Numbered from the stretch's first letter, positions 50,139 through 62,232 are shown. The stretch is 64,000 nt of DNA from Cephalopachus bancanus (GCA_027257055.1 JAPVLO010000056.1:2108001-2172000), one strand, 5' to 3'. The notes: generated by a model not told the origin, from the letters alone. Program-made: numbers and translations.

Positions 50139-52049
50139 AATTAATTATATTTTAAAGATGTAGGGTAAAATTCAGGGTTAGGTATGCAAACGTGGATTAT
50201 GCAGGTGTGCCCCTCCCTCCCCTGGCAGTTTCCCTCAACCGCCAATCCTACCCACCCCCCTGATAATTTCCCACTACTGCCAATCCCTTTCTTATAGTAT
50301 TATGATAATTGTTCAAGGTCCACTTATGAGTGAGAACATATGGTACCCTGCTTATGAGTGAGAACATATAGTATTCTGGTCTTTGTTTCTGTGATAGATC
50401 ACTTACTTAGTATGATCAACTCTAAATCCATCCAAGTTGCTGTGAAGTCCATATGTTTGTCCTTCTTAATGGCTGCATAATATTCCATTGTGCATATGTA
50501 CCACATTTTTTTTTTATCTAGTCTAGCTTCGATGGGAAGCATGGTTATTCCATGTTTTTGCTATTGTGAATAGAACTGCAACAGACATACGTGTGCAGGT
50601 TCTTTTTGTAGAATGATTTGAGTTCCTCTGGGTATATTCCCAACAGAGGAATTGCTGGGTCATATGGAGGGTAAATTTCTAGTTCTTTCAGAAATCACCA
50701 CACTGTCTTCCAAAGAGTCTGCACTAGTTTGCATTCCTACAAGTAGTGTAGAAGCGTTCCTTTTTCTCCGCATCCTCACATCTGTTGTTTTATTAATGAT
50801 GGGCATTCTTACTGGGGTTAGGTGGTATCTCAATGTTTTGATTTGCATTTCTCTGATGATGAGTGAGGCTGAACACTTTTTCATGTGTCTGTTGGCTGCC
50901 CATATATCTTCTTTTGAGAAGTGTCTATTCATGTCTTTTGCCCACTTTTTATTGGGGCTGTTTTTTTCCTTTTGGTGCATTTGAGTTCCTTGTGGATCCC
51001 AGATGTTAGGCCTTTGTCAGATATACAGTTGGCAAATATTTTTTCCCATTCTGTGGCTGGCTCTCATCTCTCTTGAAGGTTTCTTTTGCTTTGCAGAAGC
51101 TCATCAGTTTGATGAGGTCCCACTTGTCTATCTTAATTCTTATGGTATGGGCACTTAGGATTCTGATCAGGAATTGGTTGCCTGTTCCAGTTTTCATAAG
51201 GGTGTTTCTAAAATTCCGATAGTTTTCTAAGTTTCTTATAGTTTGAGGTTTTACATTTAGGTCTTTGATCCATGAGAGTTAATTTTTGTGTATGGTGATA
51301 GGTAGGGGTCCTGTTTCAATCTTCCACCTGTGGTCAGCCAGTTTTCCCAGCACCTTTTACTGAATAGTGGTTATTTTTAGAGACTTTGTCAAAGATGAGT
51401 TTGTTGAGAAATTGAATTTTTGCTTCTGGAATCTCTATCCTGCTCCATTGGTCTATATGCCTGTTCTTGTACCAATACCAGGCTGTTTTGATTACTGTAG
51501 CCTTGTAGTAAAGTTTAAAGTCAGGAAGTATGATATCTCCTGCTTTGTTTCTTTTGCTAAGGATTGTTTTGACTATTCATGGTCGTTTATGTCTCCATAT
51601 GAATTTCTGTATTGTCATTTCCAGGTCTGAAAAGAATGATGTTGGTAATTTAATGAGTATTGCATTGAATCTGTAGATTGCCTTTGGTAGGATGAATATT
51701 TTAACAATGTGGATTCTTCCTACCCATGAGCATGGAATATTTTTCCATTTGTTTGTGTCTTCTTGGATTTCTTTGAGCAGTGTTTTGTAGTTCTCATTGT
51801 AAAGGTCTTTCAAATTCTCCAGTTAGGAGGATGCCAAGGTATTTCATTTTTTTTGTGGCTATTGTGAATGGGATTGTTTTTTTAATTTGGGTCTTTGCCT
51901 GTTTGTTGTTGGTGTATAGGAATGCAACTGTTTTCTGCACATATATTTTGTACCCTGAGACTTTACCAAAGTCCTTTATCAGTGCAAGCAGGTTTTTGAC
52001 AGATTCTCTTGGATTTCCAAGGTATAGGATCATATCATTAGCAAAGAGG
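50139..52049 (-). mobile_element. 5'-truncated L1 (about 1.9 kb), decayed ORF2
   Basis: On the - strand, ORF2 pieces read [60 protein letters not shown] and [20 protein letters not shown], in the order of the L1 reverse transcriptase C-terminus and tail. Stops and frameshifts break it. The 3' UTR (AAAGATGTAGGGTAAAATTC) is at the left. CTGTTTATT flanks both ends (about 50130 and 52051), a likely target-site duplication. Confidence 0.9.
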
Positions 52050-53423
52050 GATAATTTGACTGTTTATTTTTTAAAGATATTAAATATCTTATGTTCTTTG
52101 ATAATTCTAATTTCTGCAATCTCTTGTAGGATGGTTCTGCTGTCTGTTCTGCTAGTTTTCATTCATTGTGAGTTGTTTCCTTGTGTGTTTGGTTATTTTT
52201 TACTATCACCTGATAAATTTTTAAAGAACATTTTGTGGAAATTATTTGAAACCTGTGATAAAGTGGGAATTAATAGAAACGCAGAGTTCAGTTAAAACCC
52301 TCAAGGCTAAAGCTAACTTTGGCACTCACCTCCCAGGTTTACTGGTTACTGCAGGTCTGTGGATACTTTATATATCAAGTCTGTAAATACTTTGATGAAT
52401 GTTTTAAAAATTTTATTATTCACTTTACCTGTTTCAGTCAGGAGAGTCATTCATATTATCTACATAATATTTTTAGACATGGTATTTTGATGTACTCTTA
52501 TATTCCTTTTTCAACAAAATATTGTTGGGTATCTCTAGCGAGACAGACACTGTGCGAGGTTACAGAGAAGCAGAGAAAAACACCAAATGATCTTTGATCT
52601 CAAGGAACCCATAGTGTGTCATAGAAGACAACATATAAACCAAGACTTATAACATAAATCATGCAATAATTTCGCAAAACAAGAAAACAACATGAACTAA
52701 CGGTTATTTAACATATGAACCAGACACTTTATATGCATTGACAAAGTGTTTACACAGCAAAGTAAGTACATTTCCCAAGATTACAAGGTTGGTATATAGT
52801 GGTCCTGGGTTTCAGAAATTGTTGACTTCAAATCCTATCTCTGGGGTCATTCTGTTGCTGTTTAAGTGTCATGGAAACAGAAAGGAGTGAGAAATGTTGG
52901 TTTCTGGCAAGTGGGAAAGAGAAAGATATACTGAGGGTCAGAGAGGCATCAGAAGAAATAGCTTTTGGGATAGATCTTGAAGGATGAATAGGGTACCAGA
53001 AGGTAGAGTGTGGCCATAAAAAGCTCAAGCAAAATTATAGGGTGATGTAAGCATATGACATGGTCAGTATACTGAGAGTAGAGCAGAAAGTAGGCAGGAA
53101 AGGAGATGTATAGTGCAGATGAGGCAGACTAGGCTGCTGCAGGCTGCTCAAGGGACCTTGAATCAGTCTTATGATCACTGAGAATTTTCTCTTTCCATAA
53201 TTCTGATGGTAACACATGAAGTATTAGTGACTTGCCAGGACTTATTTGGATAGGGTGAATACCTGTTTTCTTTGTCTACTCAGCATCTTTAATTTTTAAA
53301 TTTTTAGAATTTTTTAATAACAGCTATCTTGTTTTCTTTGGGAAATCCTTCAATCTTATAAATATATAGCTTTGATAGCCCTGACTCTATCCTCAGCTCC
53401 AGAGGTGCATTTAAGACACAGGC

Positions 53424-53496
53424 TGGGGCAACCTGCTTGGGTACCCTCCCACTGGGGGAGCTTTTCTGTCTTCTTAATAAATCCTTTATTAAAAAA
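53424..53496 (+). mobile_element. Short retrocopied fragment, LTR-R-region-like, with poly(A) and TSD
   Basis: TGGGGCAACCTGCTTGGGTA to AATAAATCCTTTATTAAAAA, flanked by AAGACACAGGC (53413) and AAGACATAGGC (53497). The AATAAA is at 53476. The wording resembles the R region of a primate retroviral LTR. The A tail and duplication suggest L1-mediated copying of the 3' end of an RNA. No viral gene is present. Confidence 0.5.
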
Positions 53497-53507
53497 AAGA
53501 CATAGGC

Positions 53508-53790
53508 AGGACCAATCAGAGCATCCTATCTTTTATCTTTAATGATTAGATCATGGACAGCACGTGACCCAACCAAAACCAATAAGATTTAGATCTTGGT
53601 CTTTTCTTAAAATTGGTGGGAAGATAAAGATTTCTAATATTTCTCTGGGATCCCTAAAGGGGATCCAGGCTGTAATCCTGTCATTGCGGGCTGCCAACTT
53701 TCCTCCACAGGGGTAGAATTTTCCTGCAAATGGAGCCAACCCAGAGAGAAGCAAAACCAGAAGTAGAAAGTGATTCTGAATCCCTATGAT
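53508..53790. repeat. Old dispersed repeat, unassigned
   Basis: GACCAATCAGAGCATCCTAT, GGACAGCACGTGACCCAACC and GAGAGAAGCAAAACCAGAAG resemble a mammal-wide repeat with the CCAATCAGAG motif that I cannot name. The short ORF in it has no function that I recognise. Confidence 0.35.
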
Positions 53791-54099
53791 ATTGTTTGTT
53801 TCCCTCGATCACGACTAGAATTTTTGCTGGGTAAATCTTCTTTTTTGTGTGCATCTAGCACAGTATAATTTGATTACTGTTGCTTTAATCAAGAGTCCAG
53901 GCTAACGTGACAGTGAAATGCAAACTTAATAAAGTCAACCAATGATACCATAGTATACCATTAATGTATCAATGATTTGGGCCTACAAAGAAAACAGGAT
54001 CTGGCAGATACAAAAAGAAAAACAAACATTCACTGAGTACCTATCATATGACTTACAGTCAGATTTGGCCTTCAAAAAAGACCTGTGAGATCCATATGG

Positions 54100-54250
54100 T
54101 ATGATCCCTTTTCATAAGTGAAGAACTTACACTGCAGGAGTGTGGACCTTGTCACATAACTGGTAAGTATTAGAGCCTAGATTTGAACCCAAGTCTTCTG
54201 CTTCTAAATTCAATGTCCTTTCCACAACTGCACAGCTGCCTCACTAGAGC
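54100..54250. repeat. MIR SINE fossil
   Basis: CTTGTCACATAACTGGTAAG, ATTAGAGCCTAGATTTGAAC and CCAAGTCTTCTGCTTCTAAA follow MIR. It ends 110 bp from the FYB2 exon at 54359. Confidence 0.75.
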
Positions 54251-54358
54251 AAGTTACTTGTTCAATAAAAATTTGTGAAATAAATTAAAATATTGGCCGT
54301 GCTTAACTTTAAAGCAGTCTGGCAATAGTGAAGAGGATCAGAAAGAAATGCAACTTAC

Positions 54359-54518
54359 AATGGCCTTGGGAGTGCCTGTTCATCTTTAGGCCCTCAGAGC
54401 ATGCCTTCATCTGGATGATGTCAACCATGGCATCCTGCTTCTCAGCCGGCATGCTCCTGCTGCCTCTGTGAACTTGGGTCATCTTGATTTCTCCAGGTGT
54501 CCTTTTACAGGCATCTAC
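54359..54518 (-). CDS. FYB2: FYB2 coding exon upstream of the tyrosine cluster
   Basis: A TTATTTTTAG acceptor precedes GTAGATGCC, and the exon ends CATT|GTAAGT. It reads VDACKRTPGEIKMTQVHRGS, continuing to MNRHSQGH plus one base of Cys. The SQGHC junction and the VDAC-TP start agree with my memory of human FYB2. It has no known domain and is polar, probably disordered. Phase 0 at its 5' end constrains the next exon upstream, which I could not identify with confidence. Confidence 0.9.
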
Positions 54519-55117
54519 CTAAAAATAAGCAACAGGGAGAGTACCTCAGGGTTCTAACTTACCTAATCAGTTCTTTGCTTTCTCATGCTGTTTTTCATTC
54601 ATTTATTCCTCATTGACAAAAACAGTTTATCATTTACTTAATGCTGCTTTACTGGATCTAAGTCTCATGAGGGTGCAGACCGTGTCTTTCATCAACCTCT
54701 GAATGCCTAGCACAGAGGCAGCCCACAAGAGGCAGTCAGGATGTAATGAAACACTGACTATAGGGCAGGCTCTTTATATGTTCTACCTCACTTCATCATC
54801 ATGACACGCCATGAAAAGAATATCATTAGTCCTCTTGATAAAGAGTTTAGAGAGCTTAACAAGCTGGTTTCTGGTCCCATAGTTAGCAATCTATTTAGGC
54901 AGAGATTGACCCCGGAATCCTGTTCTCTTAAGCACTAAGGGATGCTGCGTATTCCTTCTCCCTTCCTTCTTTTTTGCCTATACTTTGTCTTCCCACTCAC
55001 TAGTCTCTGTTCCTTCTCACTTCTTTCTGCACTCCCTCCCTCTAGCATTTGTCAAACACTCACTGAAGGCCAAACAACATGTGAATCTCTGAAAGTCGAG
55101 GATCCAGGGGACAGAGT

Positions 55118-55207
55118 GATCATGGAGATAATGTATGCAAATGATCAGTGAGGGTGCAACATGATCATGGAGATAATGTATGCAAATGATCAATGAGGGT
55201 GCAACAT
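55118..55207 (+). repeat. 45-bp tandem duplication, two copies
   Basis: GATCATGGAGATAATGTATG begins at 55118 and again at 55163. The two 45-bp copies differ at one base (ATCAGTGAGG versus ATCAATGAGG). Confidence 0.95.
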
Positions 55208-56544
55208 GATGAGTGTTATTTAGATCACTGCTATGGAAACAGGATGGGGAGGTTCTCTCGGAGAAGACTTTAACAACTGTATTTTTTAAAATTTCAATAG
55301 GAGATTGATAGAGAGGACAAAAGAGTATCTGGCAGAGAAATCAGCACTTGCAGAATCATAGGCTATTTGGACCAGTGTTAGTGTCTTTACAAAAATGGCA
55401 TGAAGGCTAATAAGAGTGAAGAGTTGAGGGAAAAGCAGGAAGAAGATGGGAAAGAAAGACAGGCGATGGGACTGAGAAGCCAGAGGATGGGGCTGAGTCA
55501 AGAAGGGTCTTGCACGCAAGTTAAAGGGTTTGAATTTTATTTCTTGATCACAGGGAGCCAGATAGAGGAGAAACCTAATCAGACTTATATTTCAGACAAA
55601 TCTGGATAGTCTGACAAGAAAAGACACTGGAGACAAATAAAATAAGAAATTTGGGGCATCTGTTTCTAATTGTCCAATGAAATGAAAGAAAGGTCACTGT
55701 TCTTATTCCATATGACTACAATAGAGTAGAAAAGAGGGTTGACTGATAATACATTTGAAAGTACTTGGAAAAAGCTAATTTAATTAATAATATATGACAT
55801 GAATTATTCTGAATTTTTGGTGGGACCTTGGGCACACTGTGAGGAGAACAAAAAGAGAGACATTCTTTTAAATTATATAGCCAGGAATGAAATTTTTAAA
55901 TTGAGAAAAATGACAAGAAAGTAATGAAGTCAATATTTCATACAAATATAGTGACCACCATTCTTCAATGTAGTTCCCTAATGAATGCAGTTTCCTCATT
56001 CATCTAATATATTCTAAATAACATTTAACAATTTCTGAAGCTCAAACCCACTCTATAGAAGAAGTGACCCTTTGGTAGTAGCCTGACCCCATATTTGGCC
56101 CATGCCATTTAGCCAGCATTGAATAAAAGCAGAACTGTGCTTTTTCATGGCCAATATTCTTCGTCATGTTTCTCTACTGCCTTTCTCATATACTCCTGAG
56201 CAAACCCTTCCTGATCTCTAGCCTTACCACTCATTTATGGCCTTGCCCTGAACTCTGGCCTTGGCCCCCAAAGCAACTCCCCTGGCTCTGAATTCTTTCT
56301 TAATTAGTGACTTACTCTATTATTTGAATTATGCTGCCTTCTGATACTCTTTAAACATCCAACATAACGTGGTCTAGCCTGGCCTGTGGGCCTACCCACC
56401 AGTTCAGACCCATACACTTAAAATACTGTTTGGTTTACTCTAGCCCTGCAGATGGCACTGGGACATTTGCATATTAATAGGCACATCTCAGACAGGTATC
56501 AATAGCATTTCAAGTTCCAGTAGTAGCTCAGGTGATATCTATTC

Positions 56545-56930
56545 TTTTTTTAAAATGTATTTTTATTTATTTATTTATTCAAATTTTAATTTTTTTATTT
56601 TAAAGATGTAGGGGTACAATTCAGGGTTAGATATACGAATGTTCATTATGCAGGTACCCTTGTTGATGAGGTGTGCCCCCCTCCTGCAGATTCCCACTAC
56701 TGTCAATCCCACATCCCCCCCACACCCCCGCAGTTTCCTGCTACTGCCAATCTTTTTCTTATAGTATTACGATAATAGTTCAAAGTCCACTTATGAGTGA
56801 GAACATGTGATACTCAGTTCTTTGTTTCTGTGATAGAGCGCTCAGTATTCTAGACTCTAAGTCCATCCAAGTTGCTGTGAAGTTCATGATTTTGCCCTTC
56901 CTTTGGCTATGTAATGGTATCCATTCTTTA
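56545..56930 (-). mobile_element. L1 3' end, short
   Basis: TTATTTTAAAGATGTAGGGG, TACAATTCAGGGTTAGATAT and TTTCCTGCTACTGCCAATCT are UTR. AGTCCATCCAAGTTGCTGTG is the antisense ORF2 tail. A (TTTA)n lies at its left edge. Confidence 0.9.
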
Positions 56931-57280
56931 AGCCTCTCACCACCTAACAACTTGGAAGGGGATGTGGTCAGTTGGATATGGATACACATACACATTCACA
57001 ATGTTTAATATCACAAGAAACAAGAATATATTTCATTTTTTATGGTAGCTTAAAAGCACTTTCATGCACCTTATTTCAATTTACGATCACAAACAAGGTA
57101 GAATTGGGACGGGGGTGGTAGTTAGGTAGGATTATTTATTCTCATTTTACAGATGAGATGACTGAGCTTGGAGACAAGTCACTGTTCTAAGCAGGGTCTT
57201 GGAGCACAACATTTAAGGCAGCTCTCACTCCAGGGTCGGGCAAGAGCTAGGACAGCACCTTTAAGTTAGTGCTGCTTTAT

Positions 57281-57420
57281 GTTTGCACCCCGGGTGCCTT
57301 GCTGACCTGCTTCAAGGCCTACTTCAAGGCCTGTTTGCACCCTGGGTGCCTTGCTGACCTGCTTGCTGACCTGCTTCAAGTCCCTGACCTGCTTCAAGGC
57401 TAAAAAGTGGGTCAGCCTCC
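57281..57420 (+). repeat. Imperfect tandem duplication, 52-bp period, with an internal CTGACCTGCTT unit
   Basis: GTTTGCACCCCGGGTGCCTT at 57281 recurs at 57333. Each copy has CTGACCTGCTTCAAGG downstream, and in the second half CTGACCTGCTT occurs three times in succession. The GC content is higher than the surroundings. Confidence 0.92.
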
Positions 57421-57463
57421 TGAAGCGCTGGGATTACAGGCATGAATCATCAAAAAAAAAAAA
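57411..57463 (-). repeat. Alu left-end fragment
   Basis: TCAGCCTCCTGAAGCGCTGG and GATTACAGGCATGAATCATC are antisense Alu left-monomer text, about 40 bp, followed by an A run. It abuts the tandem duplication. Confidence 0.7.
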
Positions 57464-58480
57464 AATTAAAAAGTGGGAAATTGGGGGCTAGGACTTAATA
57501 TCATTGTCACATTCATTTTCTCGATAAGATACCCAATACCTATTGTGTCTTCTAACTCAGTCTCTCTGAAGAACTGTGTGTCTCAGGCTTAAAAAAAGTC
57601 ACCCCCATGAACCTATCTGCTGTATGCCTAAACTGTACCATTTGGCCAGGAACGCTAGGACACAGGTACCTTGAAAGGATGGCTTGAATGTGGATCCTTT
57701 TCTGTTTTTTGAGGTCCCAATTCACATGACTCTTTTTCCTTCATTCTTTTGCCTTCACTTTCACTTTTAGGGCTGAAACATAAAAATATCAGGAGAAAAG
57801 TAAAGCTTATAGTGCTCAGAGGCTAGTGTACTGCTCTAAAATTAAATAAATTAGAAAGATGGATTTAAATAGGTATGCATTTTTTTTTTAAAGATGAGGG
57901 GATCAGGATCAGATCAACCATGTAAATAACTTCCCTGAGCTTCAATGCCAGAGTGTTAATTCCTGCCTTACGTCTAACATCTCATTGCCCATAGGATTTA
58001 ATCTAAGTTACATTGTGATCTGCCTTCTGCCTTTCTTTCCAAACCCATCTTCTTCTGCCTTTTCCCTCCACTTTTGCTTGAATCAAGACATTCATAATTC
58101 CTTAAACCCACCACCCTATTTGAGCAACTCTCCGTCTTTATTAGCTATTTCTTTTGTCAGACATACCTTTTGCATCTTGTATTACTGGCAAATACAACAC
58201 TTTTTGATTTGTCTAAACATCTTACCTCTGAGAATCTTTCCCTGATTCTACCAAGCAGTCATACCTTCTCTGCTCCCCTAACACATCGTCCTTCTTTGTT
58301 GTATTATAATATATCTCTCTATAGATCATCTATCTCCATTTCCTCTACTTTGCTTTGTCAATGACTTAGAAATCAAGTTACAAAGAGGCAGGACATCTTA
58401 AACACGTGTGCCTCTCCAGCATTGATGCTGTGTAACCCATAGTAGGAATAGCACATTGCTGGGCACAGAGGGGCACTTAC

Positions 58481-58534
58481 CCAGTATTCCCTACTGACAC
58501 GAATCACTGGCTTGCACCAGGATATGGATAACAG
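58481..58534 (-). other. Possible FYB2 exon (54 nt), unproven
   Basis: On the - strand a strong acceptor (TTTTCTGCTACAG) and a strong donor (CTGG|GTAAGT) enclose 54 nt open only in phase 0, reading LLSISWCKPVIRVSREYW. The phase would fit directly before the exon at 54518. The hydrophobic, Trp-rich peptide looks unlike the rest of FYB2, so it may be a fortuitous pair of sites or a rarely used exon. Confidence 0.25.
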
Positions 58535-59353
58535 CTGTAGCAGAAAAGCGTGTGAGGGTCAAGGTGAGGAGTGTAATGAAAAACAGAAAGAGCCAAAGAC
58601 AGAATGCTGGAGAACATCAACATCCGTGTGGGAAATTCTGCCTCTGGCTTTATAATGAGCTAGATTGCCTTACAGTTCTTCTGCTGTCACATTTATATGG
58701 AAGGTGGAGAAAGAAGATAATCAGAGGAAGTCGTCATGAAAAAAATAAACAAACATCAAGGGGGAAACATCAAACTATTCTGAAAGACAATGAGAAAGGG
58801 CTTTAAGGAGTCTTACTCATTCATCCCGTCACTGAACACTGTTGTCCACCATTAAGATCATAGACTAGTTCTTATGTGACAAACAGGAACCGTAAAGTGA
58901 GTCCTGGGTTCTAGCCCTCATCCTACCTCCTCCTAAAACTTAAAGTTAATCCTTCTAAAATTAAGTTTTTTTATTTATAAAGGAAAGATGGCAATACAAA
59001 TCTCAACACTTACCATGAGAATGAAATGTGATACAAATTTCGAAAGCCTAGCATTGCTCATAGCACATAGTAGACCCTCAATAATTGTTGGTATCATTTT
59101 CTTCATCAAAGCACTTGCTGAGTTAGAATTATCCAGTTCTTCTGTTCCCATAGCACATGGCTGATATTTTTCCGAAGGCATCTGACTGCCTTTTACATAC
59201 TTGTCCTTTGTACTCCATCTTCCTATCCCCCAGTCCCTATGCAACAGTGTCTACATATCTTCATAAATAACTGCTAAAGTAAATTTAAAATTACGACTTC
59301 TAGAAATATCATGAGGGAGAGGGTACACTGTCTCTGCTTTAAAACTCTTTTGT

Positions 59354-59488
59354 CTGGCCAGATGTGGTGGCTAATGCCTGTAATTGTAGCACTTAGGGAG
59401 GCTGAGGCAGGAGGATCGCTTGTGCCCGGGAATTCGAGATCAGCCTGGGCAACATAGTGAGACCTCATCTCTAAAAACAAAAACAAAA
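59354..59488 (+). mobile_element. Free left Alu monomer
   Basis: GGCCAGATGTGGTGGCTAAT to GTGAGACCTCATCTCTAAAA with a (CAAAAA) tail. Confidence 0.87.
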
Positions 59489-59706
59489 TTATTTTGTGGC
59501 TCCCTTACCTATAGGATAAAGTGTGAATTTGTATTGTCCAATACAGTGGCTACTGGCCACAGGTAGCTACTGAACACCTGAAATGTGTTTAGTTCAGATT
59601 GAGCTGTAAGTATAAGATACACCTGGATTTTGAAGAGTGGCATAAAAAAGAGCATATAAAATGCCTGGTTAATAATTCTGATATTTATTACATATTGAAA
59701 TAATAA

Positions 59707-60000
59707 GCCAGGCTCGGTGGCTCAGCCAGTCATCCCAGCGTTTTGGGAGGCTGAGGCGAGTGGATTGCCTGAGCCCACACGTTCGACATCAGCTTGGGCT
59801 ACTTGGCAAGACCTCATCTCTATAATAAATAAAAAAAATTAGCCAGGTATGGTAGTGCACACTTGTAGTTCCGGCTACTTGGAAGGCTGAGTCAGAAAGA
59901 TCACTGGAGCCCAGCAAGTCGATGCTGGAGTGGCTGTGAGTGTGCCATGGCACTCTAGCCTGAGCAACAGAGTGAGACTCCAATTCAAAAAAAAAAAAGT
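59707..60000 (+). mobile_element. Alu, full dimer, lineage type
   Basis: GCCAGGCTCGGTGGCTCAGC (with the shortened GGCTCAGCC) to GTGAGACTCCAATTC and poly(A). Both monomers are intact in length. Confidence 0.93.
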
Positions 60001-60879
60001 GAAATAATATTTTGGATGAATTTGATTAAATAAAACACATTATTAAAATTAATTTCATCTGTCTCTTTTCACAGGTGAGGTTAAATGGCTACTAGAGAAT
60101 GACTATTAAATATGACTACTAGAAAAATGTTGAATTACATAGTTGGCTTGAATTATATGTCTATAAGACAGGGCTGGTCTAAGTGACTCATTAGAGAGTT
60201 CAGGCCCTCAGAAACTAGCTTCCCATGCTTCCCAGGCTTTGTTCCTGTTGCTTCCACACTGTACTTTGTGCTCAAACCAAATCAAACTATGCATAGATTC
60301 TTGGACTTGCCTTACAGTTCAATACTCTATGTCTCTGCTCACACTTTTCCTTGTCCCTGGAACATAAGTCCAATTCCTATACTTATTTCAAGATTCAGTT
60401 CAAGTGTCACTCTTCAAGTAAAGCACTCCTACAGCCTCCAGCCTGGTTCTCCTGCCTCACCTCTGTGTTTTAACAACTTCCATAGCAGTGATTATATAAC
60501 ATCATAATTTCCTATTTATTTGGTTATTTTTCCCTCCAGGTAAGACCTCAACCACCCTGGCTTCTCCTCCCATCTCAAACCAAGGGTAGGAAATATATTC
60601 TATTCATCTTTGTATCTCAGAATCTAGGAGTGTCTGATCTGGGTAAAAGCTCAGTAACTGATGAAGTAATCATTTGACATGAACCTACCATAACATGGGA
60701 AAGGGAAGACAGGGCAGATTCATGGGTCATTTTCTTTGTATCAGGCACCTTGCCATGTGGTGAGAAAACTAAACCAGGTCAGGCACTGGAAACATAGCCA
60801 GTCCATAGAGGAAAACTAATTCAGTCATTAGAGGGTCAGTGGTTGGAATAATGCTTTTCCTTTTGACGATAACACTCAC

Positions 60880-60911
60880 CTAAGTTCTTGATGGAGCAAA
60901 CTCCCTAAAGG
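60880..60911 (-). other. Possible FYB2 exon (32 nt), unproven
   Basis: CTTCACTTTCAG and TTAG|GTGAGT enclose 32 nt. It is open only in the frame PLGSLLHQEL plus two bases. That phase does not join the exon at 54518 directly (G would give TAG), so another exon would be needed between them. It could be a non-coding or chance exon. Confidence 0.25.
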
Positions 60912-61538
60912 CTGAAAGTGAAGAGAAAAAATGGTTATTTTCATAAATAAACCTAAACCAGGCTCTGTTATTTGGTTACAGATCACTAGAGACTTGACCA
61001 AAAAGTGAGGGATATGAGGTCTCAGTAAAGAGGACAGGCAGACACTGACAGCAGAAAGTTCCAGGAACCATTGCCATTGGGACTGAAGATCAATCAGAAA
61101 AGAAAATAAGCATTTCTGAGGTTATAGGGCATGCCAATGGAATGTGACTTGACTCAGAAAAATAAACTGTCATCTGCACACCTTTCCAGGAATATATCTG
61201 TAGAATAAATAACTTCTAAATCAGATGAGGACATATGAATTTGTGGTATTTGAGCAATGTTTCAGCAGGCAAAATTGGTATTCAGAAGTGTGCAAGTGAT
61301 GCTGGGATTTCTCCTTTCTCCACTGATCATGTACCCTCTGAGTACCACTCAGATCTTGCATGAACTAGATTTGGCTTCCATCAAAATTATGTCCCAGTGA
61401 TCACAATGTAGCCCCTCATTCATTTAGTGGTCACATATCTGATATTACTCATTCTTTGGGATCTAGCCAAGAATCCTGAAAAAGAAGAAAAAGAAAATAT
61501 CTAAAGTATCTAAAGTGCTGTACAAAATCCAGGCATAT

Positions 61539-61850
61539 GGCCGGACTTGGTGGCTCAGTCTGTAATCCCAGCACTTTGGGAGGCCGAGGCGAGTGAATTG
61601 CCTGAGCCTGTGGGTTCAAGACCAGTCTGGGCAACTTGGTGAGACCTCATCTCCACAATTAAAAAAAAATTAGCTGGGCATGGTAGCATGCACCTGTAGT
61701 TCCAGCTACTTTGAAGGCTGAAGCAGAAAGATTGCTGTAGCCCAGTAGGTCAATGTTGGGATGGCTATGGCCACGAGTGTGCCGATGCACTCCGGCCTGG
61801 GCGATGGAGTGAGACTCCAACTCCAACTCAAAAAAAAAAAAAAAAAAAAA
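61539..61850 (+). mobile_element. Alu, full dimer, with long poly(A) and TSD
   Basis: GGCCGGACTTGGTGGCTCAG to GTGAGACTCCAACTCC, then about 26 A. AAATCCAGGCATA flanks it at 61525 and 61853, a clear target-site duplication. Confidence 0.95.
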
Positions 61851-62012
61851 AAAATCCAGGCATAATAGCTCATTATATCATTCTTTGAGGCCAGCTCCGC
61901 AGGTCTTCACTCAGGGACTATTGGTTATTTTACATATAATTCTAGCAAATTAGATGCAGCCCTGGCAGATAGACCTTGTTTTATACCTCTGCTGTATTAT
62001 TTAAAGTTTACT

Positions 62013-62177
62013 TGACTGGGCTCGGTGGCTCAGCTGGGCATGGTGGAATGCGCCTGTAGTTCCATCTACTTGGAAGGCTGAGGCAGATGGACTGCTGGAG
62101 CCCAGCAGGTCAACACTGGGGTGGCCATGAATGTGCCACTGCACTCCAGTCTGTGACGGGCTGAGACTCCGACTCAA

Positions 62178-62232
<55 letters not shown>

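Larger units (their letters stand above)
43254..54358. other. FYB2: Large FYB2 intron (11 kb), repeat-dense
   Basis: It holds L2 split by an L1 ORF1-like piece (44240-46475), several L1 copies, and two young Alus. L2-like and MIR-like stretches lie at about 52500-53190 and 54100-54250, and a small retrocopied fragment at 53424. No further exon is seen. Confidence 0.65.

Noticed and set aside
50660..52033. Possible functional L1 reverse transcriptase
   Set aside because: ORF2 text is spread over several frames with stops, and the element is 5'-truncated; it cannot be active.
51780..52295. 171-codon + ORF with membrane-like composition
   Set aside because: It is the antisense of the L1 ORF2 region; the true coding signal there is on the - strand and is broken.
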